DNA of 64,000 bases from assembly GCA_001942185.1 (NCBI GenBank), contig MKJV01000063.1, forward strand, positions 62,001-126,000. The letters are read 5' to 3'. The stretch's first letter is position 1. Every line of letters begins with the position of its first letter. Source of the DNA: Pseudonocardia sp. CNS-004. Its GTDB lineage: Bacteria; Actinomycetota; Actinomycetes; Mycobacteriales; Pseudonocardiaceae. The position numbers and the translations under genes were made by a program. Below the pieces are notes generated by a model, which was given only the letters and a program-made list of their open reading frames with translations, had not been told where the DNA came from and did not search any database. Shown here piece after piece: positions 55,629 through 64,000 of this stretch.

Positions 55629-56009
55629 TCATCGAAGGCTGGGCAAGGGGTCGTCGCGGAGTGCGTCCCGCATGAACGCGACAGCATCCTGCAGCACCGC
55701 GAGCGGCCTCAGGAGGAGAGTTGCCTCCTCGATCAGTCCGCCCGGACCCACCCGACGGATCAGCACACCGCTGACCGGGCGGTCCCCCACGTGGGCGGTG
55801 AACTCATCGAGTCGACGCCGCTCCGTCGCCCATTGCGCCGCCGGTTCGAGATCCGACAGGCATCGGCCGATGGTGGCGAGCAGATGTGCGACGTCATCGC
55901 GGCCCCGGTAGTCCGCCACCGGGCTGTGGAAGGTGACCGACGGAGCGAGCAGCGACCGGAGCGTTTCCGGTGCGGCTGACACCAACAGGTCGCGTACCGC
56001 CGGATCCAT
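55629..56009 (-). CDS. SnoaL-like (NTF2 fold) small protein
   Basis: Intact 126 residues. VRDLLVSAAPETLRSLLAPS, VTFHSPVADYRGRDDVAHLL and GLIEEATLLLRPLAVLQDAV, the cone-shaped NTF2-like fold with a ligand pocket. Divergent from the HxlR regulator at 56218, with a GCTTC/GAAGC dyad between them, so probably the regulated gene. Role unknown: hydrolase, isomerase or ligand carrier. Confidence 0.78.
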   Translation of the reverse strand: MDPAVRDLLVSAAPETLRSLLAPSVTFHSPVADYRGRDDVAHLLATIGRCLSDLEPAAQWATERRRLDEFTAHVGDRPVSGVLIRRVGPGGLIEEATLLLRPLAVLQDAVAFMRDALRDDPLPSLR

Positions 56010-56029
56010 CGCCGTCTCCCGTTGCGAGT

Positions 56030-56046
56030 GCTTCGAATTTAGAAGC
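56030..56046. promoter_or_regulatory. Candidate HxlR operator
   Basis: GCTTC-gaattta-GAAGC, in the divergent gap between the SnoaL-like and HxlR genes. AT-rich centre with short dyad arms is typical for HxlR-type winged-helix regulators. Confidence 0.45.
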
Positions 56047-56217
56047 GAGCTTGCGCCACCGCCCGGGACCTGTCAACAGCCACGCCGACCTTCCGCCTCC
56101 GCGGTCGTCTGCGGCGGGGACGGGAGCTGGTGCCCGGATACGCTGGCGAGCCCTCACGGTGGACGGTGCGCGGAACGAGGCGATGCACATGCGAGAACGT
56201 CGCACGGGTGCGAGGTC

Positions 56218-56570
56218 ATGAACCCACCCCGGACACCCGGGCCAGGCCGCCCGGTCCGCGGCTCGCGCACCGGGCGCCCGATCATGGCGCTCCTCGATGT
56301 CCTCGGACAGCGGTGGACGTTGCGCATCCTGTGGGAGCTGCACGAGCACGCCCCGCTGACGTTCAACACCCTCCAGCGGCGCTGCGACGGCATGTCGTCG
56401 AGCGTCCTCAGCCAGAGGCTCGGCGTGCTGCGGGAGACCCGCATCACCGTCGCCGGACCGATGGCTACCACCTCACCGCGCTGGGGGCCGAGCTCGTGGA
56501 GCACCTGCTACCACTGGTCACGTGGTCGGAGCGCTGGGCGGCGGAGATCGACCACCCCTCGCAGGTCTGA
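56218..56570 (+). CDS. HxlR family winged-helix transcriptional regulator
   Basis: About 117 residues after repair of one lost base near 56455. PIMALLDVLGQRWTLRILWE, LTFNTLQRRCDGMSSSVLSQ (recognition helix) and, after the break, TDGYHLTALGAELVEHLLPL, then WSERWAAEI. ATG at 56218. The family senses electrophiles or quinones, usually controlling an adjacent enzyme; here the likely target is the divergent SnoaL-like gene. Confidence 0.83.
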
Positions 56571-56624
56571 CGGGTCGAGGGGTTCGCTCGTGCTGATCCG
56601 GGCCGACTGACGACGACCGGACGG

Positions 56625-56930
56625 TCACGCCAGCTCGGCGGGCCCTTCGACCACCCGCACGCCCAGCTGGTCGGCGATCTCGCCCGGCACGTCCTGCACG
56701 GCCACCGTGTCGGCCGGCGGCATGATGTCGCACTCGGTGTGCCCGCCCGCCACGCGTTCGGTGACCTCGACCAACTTGCACCTCGCCGATCGCCCCGTCG
56801 GCCACCAGCTCGCGCAGCCGGACCACGGCCGGGCAGAACCGGGTCCACATCGCCTCCATGGCGAAGCGGCCGGCCGCGTTCGCCGCCGCGACCACCTCGC
56901 GCGTCGCCGCCGGGGTGACGGTGAACGACT
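56625..56930 (-). pseudogene. Gfo/Idh/MocA middle fragment joined to an unrecognised C-terminal piece
   Basis: From about 56925 leftward the minus strand reads SFTVTPAATREVVAAANAAG, RFAMEAMWTRFCPAVVRL and RELVADGAIGEV: exactly the segment that follows EKP in Gfo/Idh/MocA proteins, with nothing of the N-terminal domain. After GEV (near 56778) the frame shifts to KLVEVTERVAGGHTECDIMP, then ADTVAVQDVPGEIADQLGV and VEGPAELA, which I do not recognise. Upstream of SFTV the sequence (WVESS, GWSRHE) is unrelated. See the split-gene finding for its probable N-terminal half at 5959. Confidence 0.65.
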
Positions 56931-57194
56931 CATGACGACTCCACCCAGCGCGGCGAGGGCTGTCGGCTGGGCCGCGCATGGGCGGCCGAGGGCGCCGGCA
57001 TCTCGCTGATGTCCTGGGAGAAGGTCGGGTCGGCTCCGGGGCCTGCTGATGTTCGAAGTCGGCGAGCGCGCCTACGCCCAGCGTCCGATCAGGAGGATCG
57101 CCGCGATGTCACATCGTCCGTCCCGGACGTGCAGCAGCATCGCCCGACACGGGTGATTCGGCCTCGTCGAAGGTGCGGTAGCGGTCGCCGGCGC

Positions 57195-58633
57195 CTACAG
57201 CCCGGGCTCGGCCCTGATCCGTCCGGACGCGATCGCGTCCAGCAGGCAGCGGTGGTCGCGCTCCGTCTGATCGGCGTAGGCCACGGCGAACGCGGCGACG
57301 GCCTGGTCGAACACCGGCCCGGCCCCCAGGTACGCGCCGATGGCGACGCGATCCCCGGTCCGTGCGTGGGCACGGGCGAGAGTCCAGCCGCACAACGTGC
57401 CGTAGGCGAGCATCCCCTTCGGGACCATCGAACCGACCTCGGCCGACCCCTTCCAGTCGCGCAGCTGCCGCAGGTAGAGTCCCGGGTCTGCCCGTCGAAC
57501 CCCTGCACGCGGACCCAGCCGAGGAAGATGTCGCTCACCGCCTGCATCAGACGCTGCCCGACGACGACCCGCCGGCCCGCGTTGTCGTACTCGCTCCGCC
57601 CGACGAACTGCTCCAGCACCGACGGGACCGCCTCCTTCGCCTGCAGGAACAGGGCGTCCCGCGCGTCGTCGCCCAGCAGGAACACCATGTACGAGCGGGT
57701 GCCCACGCTGCCCACGCCGACGACCTTGCGGGCGAAGTCCACGAGCCGGTAGCGGTCCAGCAGCATCCGTCGCTCCGGTTCCAGGGTCTCCCGGTAGGAG
57801 TCGAGCACGCCGCGCAGCTGCCGCTCGGCCTCGTCGGCCGCGGCGTCGCCGAGGAGCTCGCGCAGCGGGACGATCAGCGGCGGCTCGCCGGTGATCCTCG
57901 GCCGACCGTCGTCCAGGACGACGAACCGGTCGAGCGCTCCCCGGTTGTCCCTGGTCCTCGCCTTCGCCAGGCCTCGCGAGAGCGCGCGCCGCCGCCCGGC
58001 ACCGAGCCGCGGTTCGAGCCTCCCCACGATGGATGACGCCTCGGCGTGGGCGTACCAGACCTCGAGGTTCGTCCGTCCGGCGAACTCCCGCATCGCGGTC
58101 CGGTATGCCGAGACCGAGGCGAGGACGATGGCCCGGCGTTCCTTCGCCGAGAAGCCGTTGTCCCGCCCGGCGATTTCCAGGCTTGCCGAGAGCCGTTTGA
58201 CGTCCCACTCCCACGGCGCCGGATGGGTCTCGTCGAAGTCGTTGATGTCGAAGACGAGGCGCCGCTCCGGGGAGGCGAACAGTCCGAAGTTCGCCAGGTG
58301 GGCATCGCCGCAGGCCTGGACGACGAACCCGGTCCGAGGGGTCTCGGCGAGGTCGTACGCCATGGGCAGCGCGGCACCGCGGAAGAACGCGAAGGGAGAG
58401 ACCGCCATCCGGCCGTACCGGATCGGCACGAGCTCCGGCACCCGAGCCGCCGCCTGGTCCTCGAGCAACGTCACCGGGTCCGGCCGGCGAGGGCCAAGGG
58501 TGAACTCCGCGTGGCTCGACCGCGGTACCTCGGACCGGGCAGCCCGGCCCCACGCCACCCTCCGCTCGCGGGTCGCGCGGGGCTCATCGGTGGCGGTCCG
58601 ATTGCGTGGCCGGCCGTCCGTCATCTGCGCCAT
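57195..58633 (-). CDS. DUF2252 family protein
   Basis: About 479 residues after repair of one lost base near 57485. RVPELVPIRYGRMAVSPFAF, FFRGAALPMAYDLAETPRTG, VQACGDAHLANFGLFASPER, FDINDFDETHPAPWEWDVKR, GVGSVGTRSYMVFLLGDDA and RQLRDWKGSAEV. This family has an atypical kinase-like fold (HRD-like 'CGDAHLxNFG' and DFG-like 'DINDFDE'). Role unknown in the literature I know. Start MAQMTDGR at 58633; a second ATG at 58624 is possible. Adjacent DUF3040 gene is on the same strand. Confidence 0.88.
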
Positions 58634-58775
58634 CCTCGGTTCCTCCTCGCGGCCTCGATCCAGCCCCGCGAACGGATCGGCGGGCCGGCGGGAGTGGCGG
58701 CCGGAGCGGTCACACGCCGACCGTAGGGCCGGCCCGTGCCGTCGAGCTCACCCCCGGCGGGCGAATGCGGGTGGC

Positions 58776-59057
58776 TCAGGTGTCGCCGGGAGCCGGAGAG
58801 GACCCGGCCCATCGGTGGATCGCCGGGATCGCCAGGAACGTCATCATGCCGGCCAGCAGGAGCGAGGCGGTCGACAGCACGACGGCGAGGAGGATCAGGA
58901 ACGTCGCGACCGAGGCGACCGCCCAGCGCAACCTGGGCAGCAGCCGTGAACGCCGCAACGCGGGCGGCTCACGCAGGAGCTCGGCGAGCTTCGGGTCCTC
59001 GGCGGTGAGCGCCTCGTCGATGGCGCGCAGGGCACGCCGCTCCTCGCGGGTCAACAC
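58776..59057 (-). CDS. DUF3040 small membrane protein
   Basis: Intact 93 residues. N-terminal MLTREERRALRAIDEALTAED (the DUF3040 hallmark: L-s-x-e-E-r-r-x-L-x-e-I-e) and two hydrophobic segments, WAVASVATFLILLAVVLST and LLLAGMMTFLAIPAIH, in a hairpin. Common in actinobacteria with unknown function. Lies between the GH15 and DUF2252 genes on the same strand. Confidence 0.9.
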   Translation of the reverse strand: MLTREERRALRAIDEALTAEDPKLAELLREPPALRRSRLLPRLRWAVASVATFLILLAVVLSTASLLLAGMMTFLAIPAIHRWAGSSPAPGDT

Positions 59058-59092
59058 ACCGTCACCACCTTCCTGGCCGGCGGGCCACGTGG

Positions 59093-60923
59093 TCAGCGCC
59101 TGGCCGTGCTGTCGAGTGCCGTGTCGAGGGTGACCGCGGCGTCGATCAGCGCCAGGTGGGTGAACGCCTGAGGGAAGTTGCCGATCTGCTCACCGGTGAG
59201 GGCGATCTCCTCGGAGAAGAGCCCGACGTGGTTGGCGTAGGTGAGCATCTTCTCGAAGGCGAGCCGGGCCTCGTCGAGCCGGCCCGCCCTGGCGAGCGCA
59301 TCGACGTACAGGAACGAGCAGAGGGAGAACGTGCTCGGAGCCGCGCAGGCCGTCGGGGGAGGCGTCGGGGTCGTAGCGGTGGACGAGGCTGTCGGTCACC
59401 AGCTCGTCGTGCATCGCGTCCAGTGTGGAGACCCACATCGGGTCGCGCGGGGCGATGAACCCGACGCCGGGCATCTTCAACAGGGAGGCATCGAGCACGT
59501 CGGTGGCGTAGTGCTGGACGAACGCGTTGCGCTCGGCGTTCCAGCCCCTCGTCATGATCTGCTCGTAGATCGCATCGCGCGCCCGCGTCCAACGGTCGAC
59601 GGCGGCCGGCCGGCCGTGCGCGCCCGCCAGCCGCAGCCCGCGATCGAACGCCACCCAGCTCATCAGGCGTCCATAGGTGAAGTCCTGGCGCCCGCCGCGG
59701 GTCTCCCAGATGCCCTCCTCGGGCTGGTCCCAGTGCGAGGCGAGCCAGTCCAGCACCTCGCAGATCGCGACCCAGCCGCGATGCCCGACCGTCAGCCCCC
59801 GCTCGTCGGCGAAGTGGATGCTGTCCAGCGCCTCGCCGTAGATGTCGAGCTGGAGGTGGTCCGCCGCGCCGTTGCCGATCCGGACCGGACGTGAGCCGCG
59901 GTAGCCGGACCAGTGCTCCAACGACTCCTCTTTCAGGTCCGAGGAACCGTCGATCCGATACATGATCTTGAGCGGGTCGCCCTCTCCACCAGCCTGTTCG
60001 GTGACGCGGTCACGCAGCCAGGCGGCGAACTGCGCCGCCTCCTCGGTGAAGCCCAGCCGGAGCAGGGTGTGCACGGAGAACGACGCGTCACGCACCCAGG
60101 TGTAGCGGTAGTCCCAGTTGCGCTCCCCACCCACCTGCTCGGGAAGGCTCGACGTCGGGGCGGCGACGAGGCCGCCGGTCGGCGCGTACGTCATGAGCTT
60201 GAGCGTGATCGCCGAACGCTCCACGGCCTCCCGCCAGCGCCCCGCGTAGGTCGAGTGGGCGAGCCACGCGTGCCAGAACGCGACCGTGTCGTCGAACAGC
60301 TGCTGGAACTCCGCCACCCGGATCTCCTGCGGAGGGCCGTCCGCCCCCGCCTCCAACACCACACCGCGCACATCGCCGGCCGTCAGGTCGATCGACAGGT
60401 GCACGTCACCCTCGTCCACGCGCACCTGCGCCAGCCGCGCGTCGTCGGGTTCCCGCACCGCGTGCAACGTCAGCGTCAGGGCATCCGTGCCGAACACGGC
60501 CCCGTGCTCGGTCAGCTCCGTGCGGTGCGCCCTGCGGCCGTAGTCGAACCTCGGGGCGATGTCGACCTCGAAGCTCATCCGGCCGCGGACGCAACGCAGC
60601 ATCCGCACCAGCCTGTGGTTGCCGGTCGGCCCCGGTCCCGACGGCGGCATGAAGTCGACGACCTCGCCCGCGCCGGCCTCCGTGAGGAACCGCGTGACGA
60701 GCACGGCCGTATCCGGGAAGTACATCTGCTTCGACCCGAAATCCCGTCCCGCCGGTCGCACCCTGAAGTGCCCGCCGCGCTCGTCGTCGAGAAGAGCTCC
60801 GAACACGCTCGGCGAGTCGACGCGCGGACAGCAGAACCAGTCGATCGACCCGTCGGTGCTGACGAGCGCCGTCGTCTGGAAGTCGCCGATCAACCCGTGG
60901 TCGGCGATCTCTGCTTCTGTCAT
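59093..60923 (-). CDS. Glycoside hydrolase family 15 protein (trehalase/glucoamylase-like)
   Basis: About 610 residues after repair of a two-base loss near 59338. Reads [60 protein letters not shown] (first catalytic-box), [20 protein letters not shown] with [18 protein letters not shown], and [20 protein letters not shown] at the C-terminus. The N-terminal 'GLIGD-xx-T-A' start matches actinobacterial trehalases rather than secreted glucoamylases; no signal peptide is seen, so cytosolic. It hydrolyses trehalose or an alpha-glucan. Divergent from the glucose-6-phosphate dehydrogenase-like gene, fitting glucose supply to the pentose phosphate route. Confidence 0.88.
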
Positions 60924-61027
60924 GACGTGTGACTGTCCCGGGGGCGGGCGGCCGACACATCACCCCGGCGAGGTGACGCACCGCCACCGCGGGCAGCAGC
61001 ATGCTGTGCCCTTTCCGAGGAGGCACC

Positions 61028-62409
61028 GTGCTCGACGGCCGTACGGACGCCCTGGTCGTCTTCGGGGCGACAGGTGACCTGGCGAGGCTCGAGACCTTCC
61101 CCGCCCTGGTCGGACTCGTGGACAGGGGTGTGCTCGACGCCCCGGTCATCGGGGTCGCCAAGAGCGGCTGGGACCTCCACCGCTTTCGGGACTACGCGGC
61201 ACGGTCCCTCAGGGAGAACCGGGTCGACCCGGGGGCGCCGGCGGCCGCCGCGATGCTCGGCCTGCTCCGCTACGTCGACGGGGACCTCGACGACGACGCC
61301 ACCTACGCGGCGATGGCCCGCGAGATGGGCGAGGCCCGACGTGCCCTGTACTACCTCGAGGTGCCCCCGTTCCTGTTCGGACGGATCGCCGCGGGAGTCT
61401 CCGGGGTGGGCCGGGCCGAGGGCGTCCGGGTGATGGTGGAGAAACCGTTCGGCGCGACCTGGAAGGCGCCGTCGCCCTGAACGAGACGATGCACCGGTAC
61501 TTCCCCGAGGACGCCGCCTACCGGGTCGACCACTGGCTGGGTCTGGACGCGCTGAACGACGTCCTCGTCGCCCGGTTCGCCAACTCGGTGATCGAGCCCC
61601 TGCTGAACCGCGACCACGTCGAGAGCGTTCAGATCACGATGGCCGAGGCCTTCGACGTCGCCGACCGCGGCCGCTTCTACGACGGGACCGGCGCCATCCG
61701 CGACGTCCTGCAGAACCACATGCTGCAGGTGCTGGCCACCGTGCTCGCCGACCCGCCGGACGGCTCCGGGCCGGAGTCGTGGCTGGACGCCAAGGCCCGC
61801 GTGGTGTCCGCGCTCCGCCCGCTGACCCGCGCGGACACCGTCCGCGGCCAGTACGACGGCTACCGGCAGGTGGACGGCGTCGACCCGCTGTCGACCGTGG
61901 AGACCTACGTCGCGGTCCGGCTCACGCTCGACTCGTGGCGCTGGGCGGGCGTGCCCATCCTAATCCGGGCCGGCAAGGCCATGCCCGTGACCGCGACGGA
62001 GGTCAGCATCAGGTTCCGCGCGGTGCCCTACGACGTGTTCGCCATGTTCGGAGCGGCCGCTGCCGACGTCACCAACACGCTCCGGTTCCGCATCTGGCCC
62101 AGCACGCGGATCACCCTCACCCTCGCCGGGAAGAAACCCGGTCCGGCAGCCGAGCCGCAGCTGAACGACCTGGTGTTCACCGAGCACGGCCACTCCCAGA
62201 TGCGCCCCTACGACCGCCTCATCGGGGCCGCCCTCGACGGGCGTCGCGTCCTCTTCGCCCGGCAGGACACCGTGGAGGCGGCGTGGCGCGTCGTCGGCCC
62301 GGTACTCGGCGACGCCGTCCCCGTGCACCGGTACGACCGCGGCAGTTGGGGCCCCGAGGAGGCCGACGCGCTGCTCCCCGACGGCGAGCACTGGCACAAC
62401 CCGACCTGA
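61028..62409 (+). CDS. Divergent glucose-6-phosphate dehydrogenase (Zwf family)
   Basis: About 460 residues after repair of one lost base near 61465. VVFGATGDLARLETFPALVG (the usual GASGDLAKRK loop lacks its lysines), VMVEKPFG, YFPEDAAYRVDHWLGLDALN (active-site His retained; canonical RIDHYLGKE reads RVDHWLGLD), FANSVIEPLLNRDHVESVQI, VLQNHMLQVLATVLA (second conserved His), and AGVPILIRAGKAMPVTATEV. Homology over full length leaves little doubt about family. Loss of the loop Lys and of the substrate-Lys (GKE to GLD) may change cofactor or substrate preference. GAGGAGG precedes GTG 61028. Confidence 0.85.
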
Positions 62410-62444
62410 CGGGCCGTTCCGCGGATCAGTCACCGGGCCCGGCG

Positions 62445-62468
62445 CGGCCCGCCTCCGTCGGCGGGCCG
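62445..62468. terminator. Bidirectional hairpin between convergent genes
   Basis: CGGCCCGCC (62445-62453), loop TCCGTC, GGCGGGCCG (62460-62468): a 9-bp all-GC stem between the convergent dehydrogenase (stop 62409) and chloride channel (stop 62499) genes. No T tract. Confidence 0.6.
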
Positions 62469-62498
62469 GCAATGGTCGACGGCTCGCCGGTCGACGAC

Positions 62499-63809
62499 TC
62501 AGCCGATTGCGGCCTCCGGGCCCGTGAGCCTCGCGGACATCACGTGCGCCACGACGACCGCGACGATGACCAGCGGCATCACCGTCACGCCGTTCTCGAA
62601 CATCAGCAGCGTGGCCAGCAGCACCGACGTCAAGGGCAACTTCAACATCACGACGCACATCGCGCCCATCCCCATGGCAACACCCGCGACCATCGGCAAC
62701 CCGGGCAGGTGCGACAGCGCGATCCCGCCGGCCGCGCCGACGAACATCGCCGGGAACACCGGCCCTCCCCGGAAACAGCTGAGCGACAGGCTGTACGCGA
62801 GCCCCTTGCACACCACGAGCATCAGGAGCGCACCGAGCGGGTAGCCGGCGCCGTGCTGCAGCAGCGGCCCCAGCGTCTCCTGTCCGGAGCCCAGCACGTC
62901 GCCGGGATCGCGCGCGGTCACGACCGCGTACGCGATGGTGAGCCCGGCGACGGCGAGCCCGGCCGCCGCCGTGAGGAGCACCGTTCGACGCTCGACGTGG
63001 GGCTGCAGGCGGGACGCGATCCATCGGATGCCGGATCCGAGGACCGCGGCGATCGCACCGATGACGAGAGCCCAGGCGAACTGCGCGACATCGGGGCGTT
63101 CGAACGGCGGCAGGTGCGGCAGCGCGAGTGCCACCGGCTCGAGACCGGTCAGCCGGTTCAGCCCGATGAAGATCAACGATCCGATGCCGGCCGCGAGCAG
63201 TCCCGGTAGCAGTACCACCCCGAGCATCGGCCCGCCCAGTACGGCGGCCTCCATGAGGAGGAAGGCGCCGAGGAGGGGAGAACCGAGAATGGCGCTGATC
63301 GCCGCGAAGCTCCCCGCGGCCGCGACGACGGCGGCAGCCGGCGCGGGAACGTCGCGACGGGCGAAGCGCACGGCCAGCACGGCGAGGCCCGCACCGAGCG
63401 CCACCAGCGGTGCCTCCGGTCCCAGCACCGCGCCCGCGCCCAACGAGGCGAGCGCCGTGAGCAAGATGCCCGGCAGCTCGACGAGCGTCGGCGCACCATG
63501 GGCGAACCCGTCGAGCGCGGAGTGACCACCGCGGCCGGGTAGGTGGCGGATCGTCAGGCCGACGAGCACGCCCGCGAGCCCGAGGACGGGCAGCGGCCAC
63601 CACAGCGGCGTGGTGGCGAACCCGAGGACATGGGGCAGCTCGAGGTGGACCCAGTGGTACAGCGCCTCGGCGAGCTGCAGGAAGTAGTAGGCAACCGCCG
63701 ACACGGGCGCGCCGATGACCGCCGCGAAGACCAACAGCCGCGCGTACGCCGGCGACCGGAGCTGTTCGGTCGCATCGACCGGCGGTGCCGCCCCTGCTTC
63801 GTCTGCCAT
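62499..63809 (-). CDS. ClC-type chloride channel/antiporter family protein
   Basis: Intact 436-residue polytopic membrane protein. Helix-end selectivity motifs: GRGGHSAL (GSGIP equivalent), LGPEAPLVALGAG (G-x-E-x-P with the gating Glu), CFRGGPVFPAMFVGAAG (G-x-F-x-P) and conserved Ser/Tyr near LKLPLTSVLLATLL. About ten or more hydrophobic helices. The gating Glu is retained, as in H+/Cl- antiporters. ATG at 63809 (MADEAGAAPP) is the first good start; the ORF upstream to 63863 is less likely. Possible role in acid or ion homeostasis. Confidence 0.88.
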   Translation of the reverse strand: MADEAGAAPPVDATEQLRSPAYARLLVFAAVIGAPVSAVAYYFLQLAEALYHWVHLELPHVLGFATTPLWWPLPVLGLAGVLVGLTIRHLPGRGGHSALDGFAHGAPTLVELPGILLTALASLGAGAVLGPEAPLVALGAGLAVLAVRFARRDVPAPAAAVVAAAGSFAAISAILGSPLLGAFLLMEAAVLGGPMLGVVLLPGLLAAGIGSLIFIGLNRLTGLEPVALALPHLPPFERPDVAQFAWALVIGAIAAVLGSGIRWIASRLQPHVERRTVLLTAAAGLAVAGLTIAYAVVTARDPGDVLGSGQETLGPLLQHGAGYPLGALLMLVVCKGLAYSLSLSCFRGGPVFPAMFVGAAGGIALSHLPGLPMVAGVAMGMGAMCVVMLKLPLTSVLLATLLMFENGVTVMPLVIVAVVVAHVMSARLTGPEAAIG

Positions 63810-64000
63810 CGCTGAACCTCGGCTCCCGATCGGACGCTCCGACGGTCGCCGCGCACCGTGCACTCCCGCACCCGGACGGGCATCGCCCCGGCGGGGTGAG
63901 CCAGAAGCGCCCGGCGGCCCGCGGTCATGACCCCGGCGCGGCCGGCAGCCCGGCTCGCGTCCCGGCGCCCGTGACTCCGCCGGTGAACAGACCGGCGCGG

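Noticed and set aside
1..64000. tRNA, rRNA, CRISPR arrays, riboswitches or programmed frameshifting
   Set aside because: None recognised. The many frameshifts lack slippery-site patterns and all go in the base-loss direction, so programmed recoding is not a good explanation.
63810..64000. Short frames at the right edge
   Set aside because: No family residues and no ribosome site; left unannotated.

Overview
The window is very GC-rich throughout. Codon third positions are almost always G or C, GTG starts are common, and 4-nt ATGA or GTGA overlaps between genes are frequent. Family content (F420/LLM flavin oxidoreductases, an ECF41-type sigma factor, DUF3040, DUF2252, a GH15 trehalase-like enzyme, two CoxL-type molybdenum hydroxylase sets, many TetR and LysR regulators) points to a metabolically versatile actinobacterium. 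My best guess is Pseudonocardia or a close relative; this is inference from gene content, not a database match. I saw no rRNA, tRNA, CRISPR array or intact transposase.

Layout. 1-6.26 kb: a sugar or sugar-acid catabolic cluster (family 5 ABC binding lipoprotein; RraA-like aldolase, enolase-superfamily dehydratase, 2-oxoglutarate-semialdehyde-type dehydrogenase, aldo/keto reductase, truncated Gfo/Idh/MocA oxidoreductase). 6.3-12.6 kb: a quinone-reductase-like dehydrogenase and a giant Ser/Thr kinase-AAA ATPase-GAF-histidine kinase. 12.6-18.1 kb: a VOC protein, TetR regulator, SDR, M24 peptidase and XRE regulator, mixed with gene remnants. 18.3-23.3 kb: secondary alcohol dehydrogenase, LLM oxidoreductase and acetoacetyl-CoA synthetase, divergent from a second LLM enzyme; this looks like isopropanol/ketone use. 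23.5-26.4 kb: a two-component system and a cold-shock protein. 26.7-32.6 kb: a MoCo-sulfurase-like remnant, a LysR regulator with a recognisable T-N11-A box, and a molybdenum hydroxylase operon with a Tat-exported FeS subunit. 33-38.1 kb: LysR/SDR pair, TetR, and an ECF41 sigma operon divergent from an SDR. 38.2-42 kb: a second molybdenum hydroxylase operon. 42-46.5 kb: fused gene remnants, a DHFR-like protein, a TetR regulator, an NAD(P)-binding protein and an 850-nt gene-poor stretch. 46.5-51.4 kb: five overlapping genes (LLM flavin monooxygenase, stand-alone adenylation domain, carrier protein, formyltransferase, GNAT-like protein). This is the best candidate here for an undescribed biosynthetic system. 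51.6-57 kb: dehydrogenases, cupin dioxygenase, HxlR regulator and more remnants. 57.2-64 kb: DUF2252, DUF3040, GH15, a divergent glucose-6-phosphate dehydrogenase and a ClC chloride channel.

Two properties affect every annotation. First, about two dozen otherwise normal genes are broken by roughly 38 frameshifts, and every one I could resolve is explained by loss of one (twice, two) bases, often in a G or C run. The uniform sign suggests residual sequencing deletions rather than decay. I therefore give such genes as single CDS spanning the breaks; deduced lengths assume repair. Second, many gene fragments are joined to unrelated fragments (aminotransferase-V/DUF4395, NDH-2/LacI, ABM monooxygenase/ABC ATPase, SnoaL/crotonase). 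Two pieces of a Gfo/Idh/MocA gene lie 50.7 kb apart on opposite strands and fit end to end. This indicates extensive rearrangement, or misassembly.
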